Part shown: piece after piece, positions 1-9,072 of the stretch
Layout of the letters: every line of letters starts with the position of its first letter
Numbering within the stretch: position 1 is the stretch's first letter
Source of the DNA: Gemmatimonadota bacterium
GTDB taxonomy: Bacteria > Gemmatimonadota > Gemmatimonadetes > Gemmatimonadales > Gemmatimonadaceae
Direction of reading: 5' to 3'
Length of the DNA: 34,381 nt
Assembly (NCBI GenBank): GCA_025359135.1
Contig: JANYHJ010000108.1
Span: 1 to 34,381 of the forward strand
Translations under genes and position numbers: made by a program
Notes under the pieces: generated by a model
The model's database searches: none
Seen by the model: only the letters and a program-made list of their open reading frames with translations
What the model was told of the DNA's origin: nothing

Positions 1-356
1 TCCACCAGCACATCGCGCGGCAGGCCCGCCACCGCGACGGTCGACCGCGCGGGACGCGCGTCGCCGAGCACCGCGGCGTAGACCTCGTTCATCGCGGCGA
101 AGTCTGTCATGGTGCGCAGGAAGACCGTGGTCTTGGCGACGTGACGCCACTCGACGCCGGCCTGCGCCAACACGGCCGTGAGGTTGGCGAGCACCCGGCG
201 CGTCTGCGCGCCGACATCGCCCTCGACGACCTGCATCGTCTGCGGATCGAGCGGAATCTGCCCGGCGGTGAAGAGGAAGCCGTGTGCGATCGTGGCCTGC
301 GCGTACGGGCCGATGGCCTTGGGGGCGCCATCGGTATGGACGGGGGCGACACTCAT
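1..356 (-). CDS. ridA: RidA family reactive-intermediate deaminase (3' part cut by window edge)
   Basis: RidA enzymes hydrolyse reactive enamine/imine intermediates released by PLP enzymes, in the cytoplasm. I translated this frame directly: 118 residues are visible of a family usually about 125-130 long, so only the last few codons lie outside the window. It has the family opening around residues 11-20 (APKAIGPYAQ), the FTAGQIPLDP segment near residue 29, and the signature PARSTVAVAGLP near residue 102, whose Arg104 is the expected substrate-carboxylate-binding arginine. The ATG start overlaps the tatD stop codon in an ATGA arrangement, so the gene is most likely translationally coupled as the last visible cistron of the rimP-to-ridA operon. 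Its specific substrate cannot be read from sequence. Confidence 0.9.
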   Translation of the reverse strand, partial: MSVAPVHTDGAPKAIGPYAQATIAHGFLFTAGQIPLDPQTMQVVEGDVGAQTRRVLANLTAVLAQAGVEWRHVAKTTVFLRTMTDFAAMNEVYAAVLGDARPARSTVAVAGLPRDVLV

Positions 357-1162
357 GCGTCTGCTCCGGCTGGAGAGTTGAGAACAGCATTCGGCAGCCC
401 GAAAAGGCGTGCCGCGTTGGCAATCGTCAAGCGTCCGAGTGCATCGACATCGGCACCACGCACCGAGGCCAGGTGAGCGACGGTCCGCGCCACCCACGCC
501 GGTTCATTGCGCTTCCCGCGGTTCGGCACCGGCGCGAGGTACGGCGCATCCGACTCCGCGAGCAGGCGGTCGTCAGGCACCAGCCGCAAGAGCGCGACGT
601 CGTCCCACTTCTTGAACGTCACGATGCCGCTGAACGAGACGTACCATCCGACGGCGAGCGCGGCCTCGGCGAGGCTCGCGGGGCCCGTAAAGCAATGGAG
701 GACGCCGCGAATGCCGGCGGCGCCGGCTTCCACCACCATCGCGCGCGTGTCGTCGTCCGCTTCGCGGGTGTGCACGACCACGGGCCTCCCCAGCTCCTGC
801 GCGAGGGCGAGCTGTGCAGCGAAGGCGCGGCGCTGCCGGTCGCGCGGGCTGTGGTCGTAGTGGTAGTCGAGCCCGCACTCGCCGATCGCGACCGCGCCGC
901 GCGCCACGTGGGCGCGCATGGCCTCGAGGTCGCGCGCGTGCTCGAAGTCGGCGGCGTCATGCGGGTGCACGCCGGCGGTGTGAAAGAGGAACCCCGGATG
1001 CGATTCGGCGAGCCGCTCGGCACGCCCTGCGGCGTCGAGCGACTCGCCGATGCAGATGACCGCGCGGACGCCCGCTGAGCGAGCGCGCGCGATCACGTCC
1101 TCGCGATCGGCGTCAAATGCCGGATCGGCGAGGTGGGCGTGGGAGTCGAGAAAGGGCGCCAC
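353..1162 (-). CDS. tatD: TatD family metal-dependent hydrolase (DNase)
   Basis: This is a cytoplasmic TIM-barrel metallo-hydrolase of 269 residues, the usual length for TatD/YcfH DNases. All metal-site motifs are present: DSHAHL with His8 and His10, GECGLDY with Glu95, VVHTRE with His131, HCFTG with His156, and ESDAPYLAP with Asp205. Family members are 3'-5' exonucleases implicated in DNA repair. The start is GTG, chosen because the HxH motif must sit within the first ten residues; there is no good Shine-Dalgarno sequence ahead of it. It lies 18 bases after secF and its stop overlaps the ridA start. Despite the name, TatD is not required for Tat transport. Confidence 0.93.
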   Translation of the reverse strand: MAPFLDSHAHLADPAFDADREDVIARARSAGVRAVICIGESLDAAGRAERLAESHPGFLFHTAGVHPHDAADFEHARDLEAMRAHVARGAVAIGECGLDYHYDHSPRDRQRRAFAAQLALAQELGRPVVVHTREADDDTRAMVVEAGAAGIRGVLHCFTGPASLAEAALAVGWYVSFSGIVTFKKWDDVALLRLVPDDRLLAESDAPYLAPVPNRGKRNEPAWVARTVAHLASVRGADVDALGRLTIANAARLFGLPNAVLNSPAGADA

Positions 1163-1180
1163 GCCCGAGGCAGCACGCGG

Positions 1181-2194
1181 CTAGCGCGTGGCGCCGGCGG
1201 GCTGGCGCGACGGACGCGCGGGGGAGTTCGCGGTCGGGTTGCGACCTGCGGACACCCCCGGGCGGCCGGCGCCGTCGGCGCGCGGCCACTTGTTCTCGAT
1301 CCACATGAGCAGCGGCGAGGCCACGTAGATGGACGAGAAGGTCGCGACGAAGATGCCGAAGAACATGACCCACGCGAACGGCCGGATCACCTCACCGGCG
1401 AAGACGAGCAGCGCCAGCGTCGCTGCCAGCGTCGTGGCGTGCGTCATGATCGAGCGCGGCAGCGTCTCGTTGACCGAGCGGTTGAGCAGGTCGTAGAACG
1501 AGTGCTTGCTCCCCTTCTTGATGTTCTCGCGGACGCGATCAAAGATGATGATCGTGTCGTTCATCGAGTAGCCGAGCAGCGTGAGGATGGCCGCGACCAC
1601 CGTGAGGGAGACTTCGAGGTGAAACAGCTTGATGAACGCGAGCGTGACGAGAATGTCGTGGCCGGTCGAGAGCACGGCCGCGAGCCCGAAACGCCACTCG
1701 AAACGGATCGCGAGGTAGATGAGCGTGATGAGCGAGCCGAGGAGCATCGCGATGATCGCCCCGCGGAACAGCTCGCCGCCGACCTTGGCGCCGACCGACT
1801 CGTTGCGCTCGACCTTGAAGTCGGCGCCATACTTGCCCTTGAGGGCGGTCTCGATGCGCCTGCTGATGGAGTCCGCGCCCGCGGCGCCGGCCTTGGTGTC
1901 GCCGTTCTTCTCGTCCCGGGCGCGCACCGTGTACTCCTTGTTCGACCCGAACTCCTGGATCTCGGCGCCGTTGATGCCGGCCGCGTTCAGCGTGCTGCGC
2001 AGCGTGCCCGCGTCGGTCGGGTTCTTGAACGACAGCTGCATGAGCGTGCCGCCGGTGAACTCGATGCTGAAGTTGATGCCGCCCCGGAAGGCGAAGGAAC
2101 CGAGTCCCAGCACGATGAACGCGACTGTCAGGGCGGCAGCGGTGCGCCACCAGCGGATGAAGTCGTACTTGGTGTCGTGAAAGATGCGCAGCAT
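1181..2194 (-). CDS. secF: Protein translocase subunit SecF
   Basis: SecF pairs with SecD in the inner membrane and uses the proton gradient to pull exported polypeptides out of the SecYEG channel. The 337-residue protein has TM1 near residues 17-36. It then shows the conserved loop containing GINFSIEFTGG, a periplasmic domain, and a C-terminal five-helix bundle that includes LTLLGYSMNDTIIIFDRVREN, the RND-type SecDF signature. An upstream in-frame ATG exists, but the start at 2194 is preferred because it overlaps the secD stop (TGATG, one shared base) and removes an unrelated N-terminal extension. The last 25 or so residues are Pro/Arg/Ala-rich and look like a disordered tail. Confidence 0.95.
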   Translation of the reverse strand: MLRIFHDTKYDFIRWWRTAAALTVAFIVLGLGSFAFRGGINFSIEFTGGTLMQLSFKNPTDAGTLRSTLNAAGINGAEIQEFGSNKEYTVRARDEKNGDTKAGAAGADSISRRIETALKGKYGADFKVERNESVGAKVGGELFRGAIIAMLLGSLITLIYLAIRFEWRFGLAAVLSTGHDILVTLAFIKLFHLEVSLTVVAAILTLLGYSMNDTIIIFDRVRENIKKGSKHSFYDLLNRSVNETLPRSIMTHATTLAATLALLVFAGEVIRPFAWVMFFGIFVATFSSIYVASPLLMWIENKWPRADGAGRPGVSAGRNPTANSPARPSRQPAGATR

Positions 2195-3891
2195 CAGATG
2201 CTCAGCGTCTGGGCCGTGCCGGCGGACCGGTGGAGCCACAGGAGGTAGAAGGTGCGGGTCACGAAGATGGCCGTGAACACCGAGGCCACGATGCCCGCGA
2301 TCAGCGTGACCGCGAAGCCGCGAACCGGACCGGTGCCATACTGGTAGAGCACCGCGGCCGTCAGCACCGTCACGGCGCTCGTGTCGACGATGGCGCTGAT
2401 GGCGTGGTTGAAGCCTTCGTCGATCGCCATGCGCACCGTCTTGCCACGATCGAGTTCCTCACGGATGCGCTCGAAGATCAGCACGTTGGCGTCCACCGCG
2501 ATACCCAGCGTGAGCACCATGCCCGCGACGCCGGGCAGCGTGAGGACGGCGTTGAATCCGGCCAGCACGGCCAGCGTGTAGATCACGTAGAGCATGAGCG
2601 CCGCCACCGCCAGTGCACCGGAGAAGCGGTAGTAGCCGACCATGATGCCGACGATGAGCAGCACCGCAACCCCGCCGGCGAACATGCCCGCCTTGATCGA
2701 GTCCTGGCCGAGCGACGCGCCGATGGTGCGGACTTCGGCGATCTTGAGCGGCACCGGCAGCGCGCCGGCGCGCAGCACGAGCGCGAGGTCCTGCGCGGCC
2801 TGAAGGTCGCGGTTGCCCATCGTGATCTGTCCGCGCGTGCCGATCGCGCTCTGGATGATCGGCGGCCGCCCCATGACCTTGTCGTCGAGGACGATGGCCA
2901 TGTAGTCGCGGATGTGCTTGGCGGTCTCGCTCTTGAACTTGCGGCCGCCCTCGTTGTTGAGCGTGAACTCGACGACCGTGCCCTCGACCGGCACCGTGTT
3001 GGGCTTGGCGTCGGTGAGATACTCACCCGTGATGATGGGCCGCTGGTCGACGACGTACAGCGAGCGATAGGCGTCGGTGCCGAGCGAGGTCGTGTCGGAG
3101 CTCCAGCGGATCATCTTGCCCGGCGGCAGCGCGCCTTGGATCTCGGGGAAGTCGAGGTAGCGCTGCACCGTGGCGACGTCAGCCGCCTTGACGAAGAACT
3201 CGCCCGGCGTCTGGCCGTTCGCGAGGAGCTTGGAGAGCGGGCCACCCTGATTGCCGCCCGTGAGCGCGGCGTTGGTGGTGTCCCTCTTCGTGGTGTCGGC
3301 GCCCTTCCGCGCGGAATCCGCCTTCTTGCCGGTGTCCTTGCCGAAGAGACCGGAGATCGGCGACGCCGAAGCCGTCTGGGCGGCCGCGTTGCCCGCGGCG
3401 CCGGGGGCAAGGGCCGTGAGCGCCGCGCCCTTGGCCTTGAGGATGCCATCGAGACGCGGCAGCGCCTTCTCGAGCGCCTGCGACTTGTCCGTGATCTGGA
3501 ACTGGAGGAAGGCCGACTTCTGGACGACATCCTGCGCGCGCTGCGGGTCATCGATGCCCGGCAGCTCGACGATGATGCGATCATTGCCCGCCTTCTGGAC
3601 CACCGGCTCGGAGACGCCGAACTCGTCGATGCGGGTGCGGACGACCTTGAGCGCGCGATCGAGCGCCTCGCTCTTGTTGGCCACGGCGCCCTTGGACTCG
3701 TCCACCTCGAGGGCGAGATGCATGCCGCCCTGCAGGTCGAGGCCGTACTTGATCGGCACGCGACGCACGGTGTCGAGCACGAATTCGCCGTTGCGCTTGA
3801 CGCGCTCGACCGTGTTGCGCGGGAAGAGCGCAAAGGCCGAGGCGAGCAGCAAGCCGAGGATCAACACGAGGCGCGAACGCAGGTTCGTCAT
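2194..3891 (-). CDS. secD: Protein translocase subunit SecD
   Basis: SecD is the large SecDF subunit. The 565-residue protein has TM1 at about residues 6-22 and the conserved segment [15 protein letters not shown] near residue 49. It then has the P1 periplasmic domain containing [17 protein letters not shown] and the C-terminal RND bundle with [21 protein letters not shown] Lys/Ala/Thr/Gly-rich stretch of roughly 70 residues (around 150-220) interrupts the periplasmic region, probably as a flexible insert. The ATG start places TM1 right at the N-terminus. The gene begins 19 bases after ribF without a clear Shine-Dalgarno sequence and is coupled to secF by a one-base stop/start overlap. Confidence 0.95.
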   Translation of the reverse strand: MTNLRSRLVLILGLLLASAFALFPRNTVERVKRNGEFVLDTVRRVPIKYGLDLQGGMHLALEVDESKGAVANKSEALDRALKVVRTRIDEFGVSEPVVQKAGNDRIIVELPGIDDPQRAQDVVQKSAFLQFQITDKSQALEKALPRLDGILKAKGAALTALAPGAAGNAAAQTASASPISGLFGKDTGKKADSARKGADTTKRDTTNAALTGGNQGGPLSKLLANGQTPGEFFVKAADVATVQRYLDFPEIQGALPPGKMIRWSSDTTSLGTDAYRSLYVVDQRPIITGEYLTDAKPNTVPVEGTVVEFTLNNEGGRKFKSETAKHIRDYMAIVLDDKVMGRPPIIQSAIGTRGQITMGNRDLQAAQDLALVLRAGALPVPLKIAEVRTIGASLGQDSIKAGMFAGGVAVLLIVGIMVGYYRFSGALAVAALMLYVIYTLAVLAGFNAVLTLPGVAGMVLTLGIAVDANVLIFERIREELDRGKTVRMAIDEGFNHAISAIVDTSAVTVLTAAVLYQYGTGPVRGFAVTLIAGIVASVFTAIFVTRTFYLLWLHRSAGTAQTLSI

Positions 3892-3910
3892 GCGATTGTC
3901 CGCAAAGCGG

Positions 3911-4906
3911 TTAGGTCCCTTCAGGGTTCAGGTCCGGGGAGCCTTGCAACGTAGCCGGAGGCAGCGGGAGGGTCAACGCGGCGCGGGCCTGCCGCTCGTC
4001 CTCCTTGAGCTGGGCCACAAGGTGAGCCGGTCCGTCGAATTTCCGTGTCTCCCGCAGCCAGCGGATCACGTCCACCCGGACCGGCAACCCGTAGAAGTCC
4101 GCGTCGGCATCGAAGAGGTGTACCTCGACCGACAGCGCGAGGTCCCCGAAGGTGGGCCGCGGGCCCAGGTTCATCATGCCGCCGAAGGCGCCGCGCGGGG
4201 TCTGTGCGCGCACGGCGTAGACACCCGCGGGCGGAAGCAGCTTGCGAGGATGCGGCAGGGCGAGGTTGATGGTCCGGAAGCCGAGCGCCCTCCCCCGCCC
4301 ATCGCCCGAACCGACCGTGCCTGAAATGGCGTAGGGACGGCCCAGCCCCTCGGTAGCATGGTCGAGATCGCCGCCCGCCACCGCGCGCCGAATGGCCGTG
4401 CTCGAGATCAGCCGGCCAGTCGGCGTCGCGACGGCAGGGATAACCTCGACCTCGAATCCCCGCGTGACACCCAGTGCCTGCATCGTGCCGACGTCACCCG
4501 AGCGATTGCGGCCGAAGCCATGATCATGGCCCATGAGCAGGGCGCGCATGCGGAAGCGGTCGCGGAGCACCTGGTCGACGAACTCTTCGGCGCTCAGTCG
4601 CTGCAGGGCGGGGGTGAACGGGAGCACGGCCACGTAGTCGATGCCGCTCTCGGCGAGCACCTCGAGCTTCTCGTTGCCGACCGTGAGCAGCGGCGGCGCG
4701 GCGGCCGGGTTCACGACTTCGAGCGGATGCGGATCGAAGGTGACGAGCAAGCTCGCAAGTGTGCGGTTGCGCGCGTGGCGCACGAGACGCGTGAGGATGT
4801 CGAGATGGCCGCGGTGAACGCCGTCGAACGATCCGACCGTGATCGCGGTGCCGAGCACGTCGCTCGGCAGCGCGCTCTCGTCGTGCAGGGTGCCGGCCTC
4901 AGGCAT
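3911..4906 (-). CDS. ribF: Bifunctional riboflavin kinase / FAD synthetase
   Basis: RibF phosphorylates riboflavin to FMN and adenylates FMN to FAD in the cytoplasm. The N-terminal nucleotidyltransferase half shows [14 protein letters not shown] (HxGH type, residues 31-34), [11 protein letters not shown] and [15 protein letters not shown]. The C-terminal flavokinase half shows [23 protein letters not shown] and VEVHLFD. The 331-residue length is normal. The usual GFPTAN kinase motif reads GFRTIN at residues 209-214. A longer reading frame upstream is rejected: the ATG at 4906 gives the family N-terminus and overlaps the truB end by 8 bases, typical of coupling. Placement after truB matches many bacterial operons. 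Confidence 0.94.
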   Translation of the reverse strand: MPEAGTLHDESALPSDVLGTAITVGSFDGVHRGHLDILTRLVRHARNRTLASLLVTFDPHPLEVVNPAAAPPLLTVGNEKLEVLAESGIDYVAVLPFTPALQRLSAEEFVDQVLRDRFRMRALLMGHDHGFGRNRSGDVGTMQALGVTRGFEVEVIPAVATPTGRLISSTAIRRAVAGGDLDHATEGLGRPYAISGTVGSGDGRGRALGFRTINLALPHPRKLLPPAGVYAVRAQTPRGAFGGMMNLGPRPTFGDLALSVEVHLFDADADFYGLPVRVDVIRWLRETRKFDGPAHLVAQLKEDERQARAALTLPLPPATLQGSPDLNPEGT

Positions 4907-5783
4907 CGCGCAGCACCACCGTCGGCTGCCAGCATGCGCCTTGCCGTTCGGCAATGGCCACGAGCGAACCGTCGGGCGCGATGAGCGCGGCGCGCGCTCC
5001 CGAGGCGTGCGCCGGCACGGTGCGTCCGCGTGTCACGTGCTGGACGCCGGCATCGTCGAGCTGTTCGCGCGCGAGCGTGCGATCCATTCCCGACGCGGGT
5101 GCGCGCAGGGCGCCGGGCGCGCGCTCCCGGAACTCGAGTGCTGATACGGCGTCGGCCACGTCGAAGCGTCCGGCGCGCGTGCGCCTCAGCGCGCTGCAGT
5201 GCGCCGCACTCTGCACGGCGCGACCGAGATCACGTGCGAGCGCGCGGATGTAGGTGCCGCCACCGCAGGTGATCGTGGCGAAGAGCTCGTCGCCCTCGAA
5301 GCGCACATCGTCCCAGGCGTGGACCATCACCGACGTGGGCGACAGCTCGAGCGGCGCGCCCTGTCGCGCGGCGACGTGCGCGCGCACGCCACCGACCTGC
5401 TTCGCGCTCACCGAGGGCGGAAGCTGGGTGATGGCGCCGGTGAGCCCGGCGATGGCATCACGCACCTGCGCCTCGTCGGGCGGCGCCGCCTCGCGCGTCA
5501 CGCTACCGGTCACGTCGTCGCTGTCGGTCTCGCTCCCGAAGCGGATCGTGGCCTCATACACCTTGGGCTCGTTGTCCAGGTATGGTGCGAGCCGGGTGGC
5601 GCGTCCGACGAGCAGGACCAGCAGCCCGGTGGCGAACGGATCAAGTGTCCCGGCGTGTCCGACGCGCTTGGTCCGCAAGGCGCGGCGTGCGAGGTCCACC
5701 ACGTCGTGCGACGTTCGTCCCGCCGGCTTGTCGGCGAGGAGGAGCCCCTCAGGCTCGCTCGTCACCGTCGCCTCGTGGCACAT
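4899..5783 (-). CDS. truB: tRNA pseudouridine(55) synthase TruB
   Basis: TruB makes pseudouridine 55 in the T-loop of tRNAs. The protein of about 294 residues has LLLADKPAGRTSHDVV at the N-terminus, the catalytic motif RVGHAGTLDPFATGLL (catalytic Asp in GTLDP), and TCGGGTYIRALARDLG. Two starts are credible. ATG at 5783 has a GGAG about 10 bases upstream; GTG at 5765 has a GAGG about 5 bases upstream. Either one overlaps the 3' end of rbfA (by 35 or 17 bases), so translation is probably coupled. The ribF start overlaps its stop. The C-terminal region past about residue 230 is the usual variable, PUA-like part. Confidence 0.94.
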   Translation of the reverse strand: MCHEATVTSEPEGLLLADKPAGRTSHDVVDLARRALRTKRVGHAGTLDPFATGLLVLLVGRATRLAPYLDNEPKVYEATIRFGSETDSDDVTGSVTREAAPPDEAQVRDAIAGLTGAITQLPPSVSAKQVGGVRAHVAARQGAPLELSPTSVMVHAWDDVRFEGDELFATITCGGGTYIRALARDLGRAVQSAAHCSALRRTRAGRFDVADAVSALEFRERAPGALRAPASGMDRTLAREQLDDAGVQHVTRGRTVPAHASGARAALIAPDGSLVAIAERQGACWQPTVVLRDA

Positions 5784-6168
5784 CGGCGTCCGGCTCCGAT
5801 GCTGCGCGCGTCTCGTCGTCATGCTTGAGTCCGGCGAGCAGCTCCTCGATGCGAGCGGCGCGCTTGAGCGACTCGTCGTACTTCCAGTGCAGCTCGGGCG
5901 CGACGCGCAATTGCAGCGCACGCCCGATGCGTCCGCGCAGGCCGTGGCCGAGACTGGCGAGCCCTTCGAGCGTGGCCGCGCGCGCGCTGTCGTCGCCCAT
6001 CACGGAGACGAAGACGGTGGCGTGGCGCAAGTCGCGCGTGATCTCGACCCCCGTGACGGTCGTGAGGCGCGAGATGCGTGGGTCCTTCACGCCTGCGGCG
6101 AGAGCGCCGGCCACTTCCTCGCGGATGGCGGCGGCCACACGATCGCTGCGGCGGTGGTCAGGCGGCAT
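5749..6168 (-). CDS. rbfA: 30S ribosome-binding factor RbfA
   Basis: RbfA binds the immature 30S subunit near helix 1 and helps 16S rRNA maturation. The 139-residue product has the KH-like family pattern: RRSDRVAAAIREEV at the start, then DPRISRLTTVTGVEITRDLRHATVFVSVMG. Later segments are RGRIGRALQLRVAPELHWKYD and the ARIEELL helix. An acidic, low-complexity tail of about 20 residues follows and its DNA overlaps the truB start. The ATG at 6168 fits the family N-terminus but has no visible Shine-Dalgarno sequence. The 57-base gap to infB is filled by a strong hairpin, the only sizeable spacer inside this operon. Confidence 0.94.
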   Translation of the reverse strand: MPPDHRRSDRVAAAIREEVAGALAAGVKDPRISRLTTVTGVEITRDLRHATVFVSVMGDDSARAATLEGLASLGHGLRGRIGRALQLRVAPELHWKYDESLKRAARIEELLAGLKHDDETRAASEPDADVPRGDGDERA

Positions 6169-6180
6169 GAGACAGGACGA

Positions 6181-6215
6181 CCCGCCGGATGCCCCGTGGA
6201 CGGGACACCGGCGGG
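6181..6215 (-). promoter_or_regulatory. Strong two-part hairpin in the infB-rbfA spacer
   Basis: Perfect outer arms (6181-6188 with 6208-6215, eight G/C pairs) enclose an internal loop and a second five-pair stem (6193-6197 with 6200-6204). It begins 11 bases after the infB stop and ends 12 bases before the rbfA ATG. No T-run follows on the minus strand, so it is a poor intrinsic terminator. An RNA-processing, transcript-stabilising or translation-modulating role is possible. Only the structure is seen; function is inference. Confidence 0.6.
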
Positions 6216-6225
6216 CCTCAGTTGG

Positions 6226-9063
6226 TTATGCGGTGGCGTTCGGCTGGAGCGTGCGGGCGACCGACTCCACGCGATAGCACTCGAACCGGTCACCGACCTT
6301 GAGGTCGTTGAAGTTCTCGACACCGAGGCCGCACTCGAAGCCGTCGCGCACTTCCTTGACGTCGTCCTTGAAGCGGCGGAGCGAGGCAAAGGCGCCCTCG
6401 TAGACCTCCTTGCCCTCGCGGATCACGCGCAGGCGGCCCGTGCGGGACATGACGCCCGACCGGACGGCGCAGCCCGCGATCGTGCCAACGCGCGCGACCT
6501 TGAAGATCTCCAGCACTTCGGCCTCGCCGAGCACGACTTCCTTTTCTTCCGGCCGCAGCATGCCCTCGAGGGCGGCGCGCACGTCGGCGACGGCCTCGTA
6601 GATGATGCGGTAGAGCTTGATGTCGACGCCCTCGCGATCGGCCGCCGAACGCGCCTTGTTGTCGGGGCGCACGTGGAAGCCGATGATGATCGCACCGGCC
6701 GCCTTGGCCAGCAGGATGTCGCCCTCGGTGATCGCGCCCACCGAGCGCTGGATGACCTCGACCGACACTTCGCTGTTGGAGAGCTGGCCGAGGGCGTCGG
6801 CGAGCGCTTCCGCCGGACCGCCTTGGTCCGCCTTGATGAGCAGCTTGAGCGAGCGCTTCTCGCCGGCGGCCGCCTGCGACATGAAATCCTCGAGCGAGAC
6901 GACGCCCTTGGACGTGCGGCGCGAGCGCGCCTCGCGGTCGAGGCGTTCACGGCGCTGCGCGATGTCACGCGCCGCGACCGAATCCTCGACGACGATGAAC
7001 TGATCGCCGGCCTGAGGCACGCCGGTGAGGCCGAGGACCTGGATCGGAATGGCGGGCCCCGCGGACTTGACCGGCTTGCCGCGCTCGTCGAGCAGCGCAC
7101 GGACGCGACCCGAGAAGAGTCCGCAGATGAAGTCGTCGCCGACGCGGAGCGTGCCGGCGGAGACGAGCACGGTGGCGACCGGTCCCTTGCCCGCGTCGAG
7201 CTGGGCCTCGACCACCGAACCGGCGGCCTTGCGATCCGGGTTGGCCTTGAGGTCGAGGATTTCCGCCTGCAGCAGCAGCTGGTCGAGCAGGACGTTGATG
7301 TTGGTGCCCTTCTTGGCGGAGATCTCGGTGGCGAGCGTCTGGCCGCCGAAGTCCTCGAGCACGACGCCGTGCTGGAGGAGGTCCTGCTTGACCTTCGTGA
7401 CGTTCGCCTGCGGCAGGTCGATCTTGTTGATCGCGACGATCATCGGCACGCCGGCATTCTTGGCGTGCGAGATGGCCTCGATCGTCTGCGGCATGACGGC
7501 GTCATCGGCCGCGACTACGAGGACGACGATGTCCGTGACTTGCGCACCGCGCGCGCGCATGGCGGTGAAGGCCTCGTGGCCCGGCGTGTCGAGGAAGGTG
7601 ATGGTCTTGCCACCGGGGAGCGTGACGTGGTACGCGCCGATGTGCTGCGTGATGCCGCCGGCTTCGCCGGCGACCACGTTGGCCTTGCGGATGTAGTCGA
7701 GGAGCGAGGTCTTGCCGTGGTCGACGTGACCCATGATGGTCACGACCGGGGGACGGGCCTTGAGCGTCTCCGGCTCGTCGACGATCGTGTCCTCGGTGGC
7801 GGCCGCGGCGTACTCCTCTTCCTTGACCGCCTGGAAGCCGAACTCGCTGGCGATCAGTTCGATCTGGTCGAAGTCGAGGCGCTGGTTGATGGTGACCATC
7901 AACCCGAGGTTCTTGAAGGCGAAGCCGACGATCTGCGGGGCGGGCACCTTGAGGATCTGCGCCAGCTCGCTGACCGTGATGAACTCGTTGACGCGAACCG
8001 TCGTGCGCTCGCGCTCGGCGTCGGCCGCGCGCATGGCCGCCATCTCCTCACGATCGATGGCTTCGTCACGACGACCGCCACGGCGCGCGGGTGCGCCGCG
8101 CATGTTCTGCATCGTGCGCGAGATGTTGGCCGTCACCGCTTCCTGATCGACCGCTCCGCGCTTGCCCTTCTTGCGACGCTGGCCGGCGGCGCCACCCGCG
8201 CCGAGACCCATGCCACCGCCCATGCCACCGCCACCACCCGGCGCGCCGCCACCGGGGCGGCGCGGATCATCGCGACGCGGCGCGCTGCTGCCGCCCGGCT
8301 GCGCCGACGCGATCGGACGCGGCGGGAACGGTAGTCCCGTGGCCACGGGACGCGGACGCGGCGCACCCGGCACGATCGGCCGCGGGCGCGGACGGTTGTC
8401 GGTCGAACCGGCGCCGCTGGAATAAGTGACGGGCTGCGCGCTCTCGGGCCGCTCATCGCGCGCGCTCGCTGACGGCGCCGCAGGAGTCGTGGGCGCAACG
8501 GGCTGAGCGGGCGCGGCCGGCGCTGACGTGGCGACCGGCTCCGCGGCGGGGAGACTGGCCTGCACCGCGACGGCTGGCGTTGGCGCCGCCATGACGGGGC
8601 GCGCGACTTCCGGTTCCGTTGCTGCGATGGCCTGCGGCGCAATCGGCTCGGGCTCGGGCTCCGGATGGACGATGTCGGCCGCCTTGCGACGACGCACCAC
8701 CTTGGCATCGACGACGGGCGCGGGCTCTGGCTCGGGCGCCACCTTCTTGGCGGCGACCTTCTTCTTGGCGGCGGGCTTCGGCGCTTCGGGCGCGGCCGCT
8801 TCGGCGACGGGTGCCGGCGCGGGCGCGGCGTCGGGTCCGGTCGTCTTGCGCCGGCGCGATGGCGCGGCGGTGGGCGCGGCGCCCTTGGCGGCGAGCTTGC
8901 GCTTCTCGACCTCCCAGCGCGCGCGTACGCGAGCGACCTGCTCGTCGGAGAGTGGCGTGGCCGGCGTTCTCGCCGTCACCTCCATCTTCCGGAGCATCGC
9001 AATGACCTCGTCGGCGGAGACGCCGAACTCGGTTGCCATATCGTTCACGCGCAGCTTGCTCAC
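6226..9063 (-). CDS. infB: Translation initiation factor IF-2
   Basis: IF-2 is the GTPase that brings fMet-tRNA to the 30S subunit and promotes subunit joining. The 945-residue protein has an IF2_N domain (about residues 1-50), a long Ala/Pro/Lys then Gly/Arg-rich linker (about 55-335) and a second IF2_N domain (355-412). The G domain follows with G1 GHVDHGKT (445-452), G3 DTPGHE (492-497), G4 NKID (546-549) and a SAKKG-type G5, then domains II, III and IV. The start is GTG at 9063, supported by an AGGAGG sequence 5 bases upstream that overlaps the end of the preceding gene. The glycine-rich block near residues 270-293 is presumably disordered. Confidence 0.97.
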   Translation of the reverse strand: MSKLRVNDMATEFGVSADEVIAMLRKMEVTARTPATPLSDEQVARVRARWEVEKRKLAAKGAAPTAAPSRRRKTTGPDAAPAPAPVAEAAAPEAPKPAAKKKVAAKKVAPEPEPAPVVDAKVVRRRKAADIVHPEPEPEPIAPQAIAATEPEVARPVMAAPTPAVAVQASLPAAEPVATSAPAAPAQPVAPTTPAAPSASARDERPESAQPVTYSSGAGSTDNRPRPRPIVPGAPRPRPVATGLPFPPRPIASAQPGGSSAPRRDDPRRPGGGAPGGGGGMGGGMGLGAGGAAGQRRKKGKRGAVDQEAVTANISRTMQNMRGAPARRGGRRDEAIDREEMAAMRAADAERERTTVRVNEFITVSELAQILKVPAPQIVGFAFKNLGLMVTINQRLDFDQIELIASEFGFQAVKEEEYAAAATEDTIVDEPETLKARPPVVTIMGHVDHGKTSLLDYIRKANVVAGEAGGITQHIGAYHVTLPGGKTITFLDTPGHEAFTAMRARGAQVTDIVVLVVAADDAVMPQTIEAISHAKNAGVPMIVAINKIDLPQANVTKVKQDLLQHGVVLEDFGGQTLATEISAKKGTNINVLLDQLLLQAEILDLKANPDRKAAGSVVEAQLDAGKGPVATVLVSAGTLRVGDDFICGLFSGRVRALLDERGKPVKSAGPAIPIQVLGLTGVPQAGDQFIVVEDSVAARDIAQRRERLDREARSRRTSKGVVSLEDFMSQAAAGEKRSLKLLIKADQGGPAEALADALGQLSNSEVSVEVIQRSVGAITEGDILLAKAAGAIIIGFHVRPDNKARSAADREGVDIKLYRIIYEAVADVRAALEGMLRPEEKEVVLGEAEVLEIFKVARVGTIAGCAVRSGVMSRTGRLRVIREGKEVYEGAFASLRRFKDDVKEVRDGFECGLGVENFNDLKVGDRFECYRVESVARTLQPNATA

Positions 9064-9072
9064 CGCATCCTC

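Noticed and set aside
2230-3954. A 574-codon open frame opposite secD
   Set aside because: secD is unmistakable on the minus strand; the opposite frame gives a low-complexity Arg/Glu/His-rich product.
5254-8334. A 1026-codon open frame on the plus strand opposite truB, rbfA and infB
   Set aside because: It is the mirror of strong codon bias in G+C-rich genes, spans three well-identified genes on the other strand, and its product is Arg/Asp/His/Val-rich without any recognisable domain or start signal.
8161-8340. Gly/Arg/Pro-coding low-complexity DNA in infB that looks like a repeat
   Set aside because: It encodes the disordered IF-2 linker, a normal feature of long bacterial IF-2 proteins, and is not a DNA repeat element.
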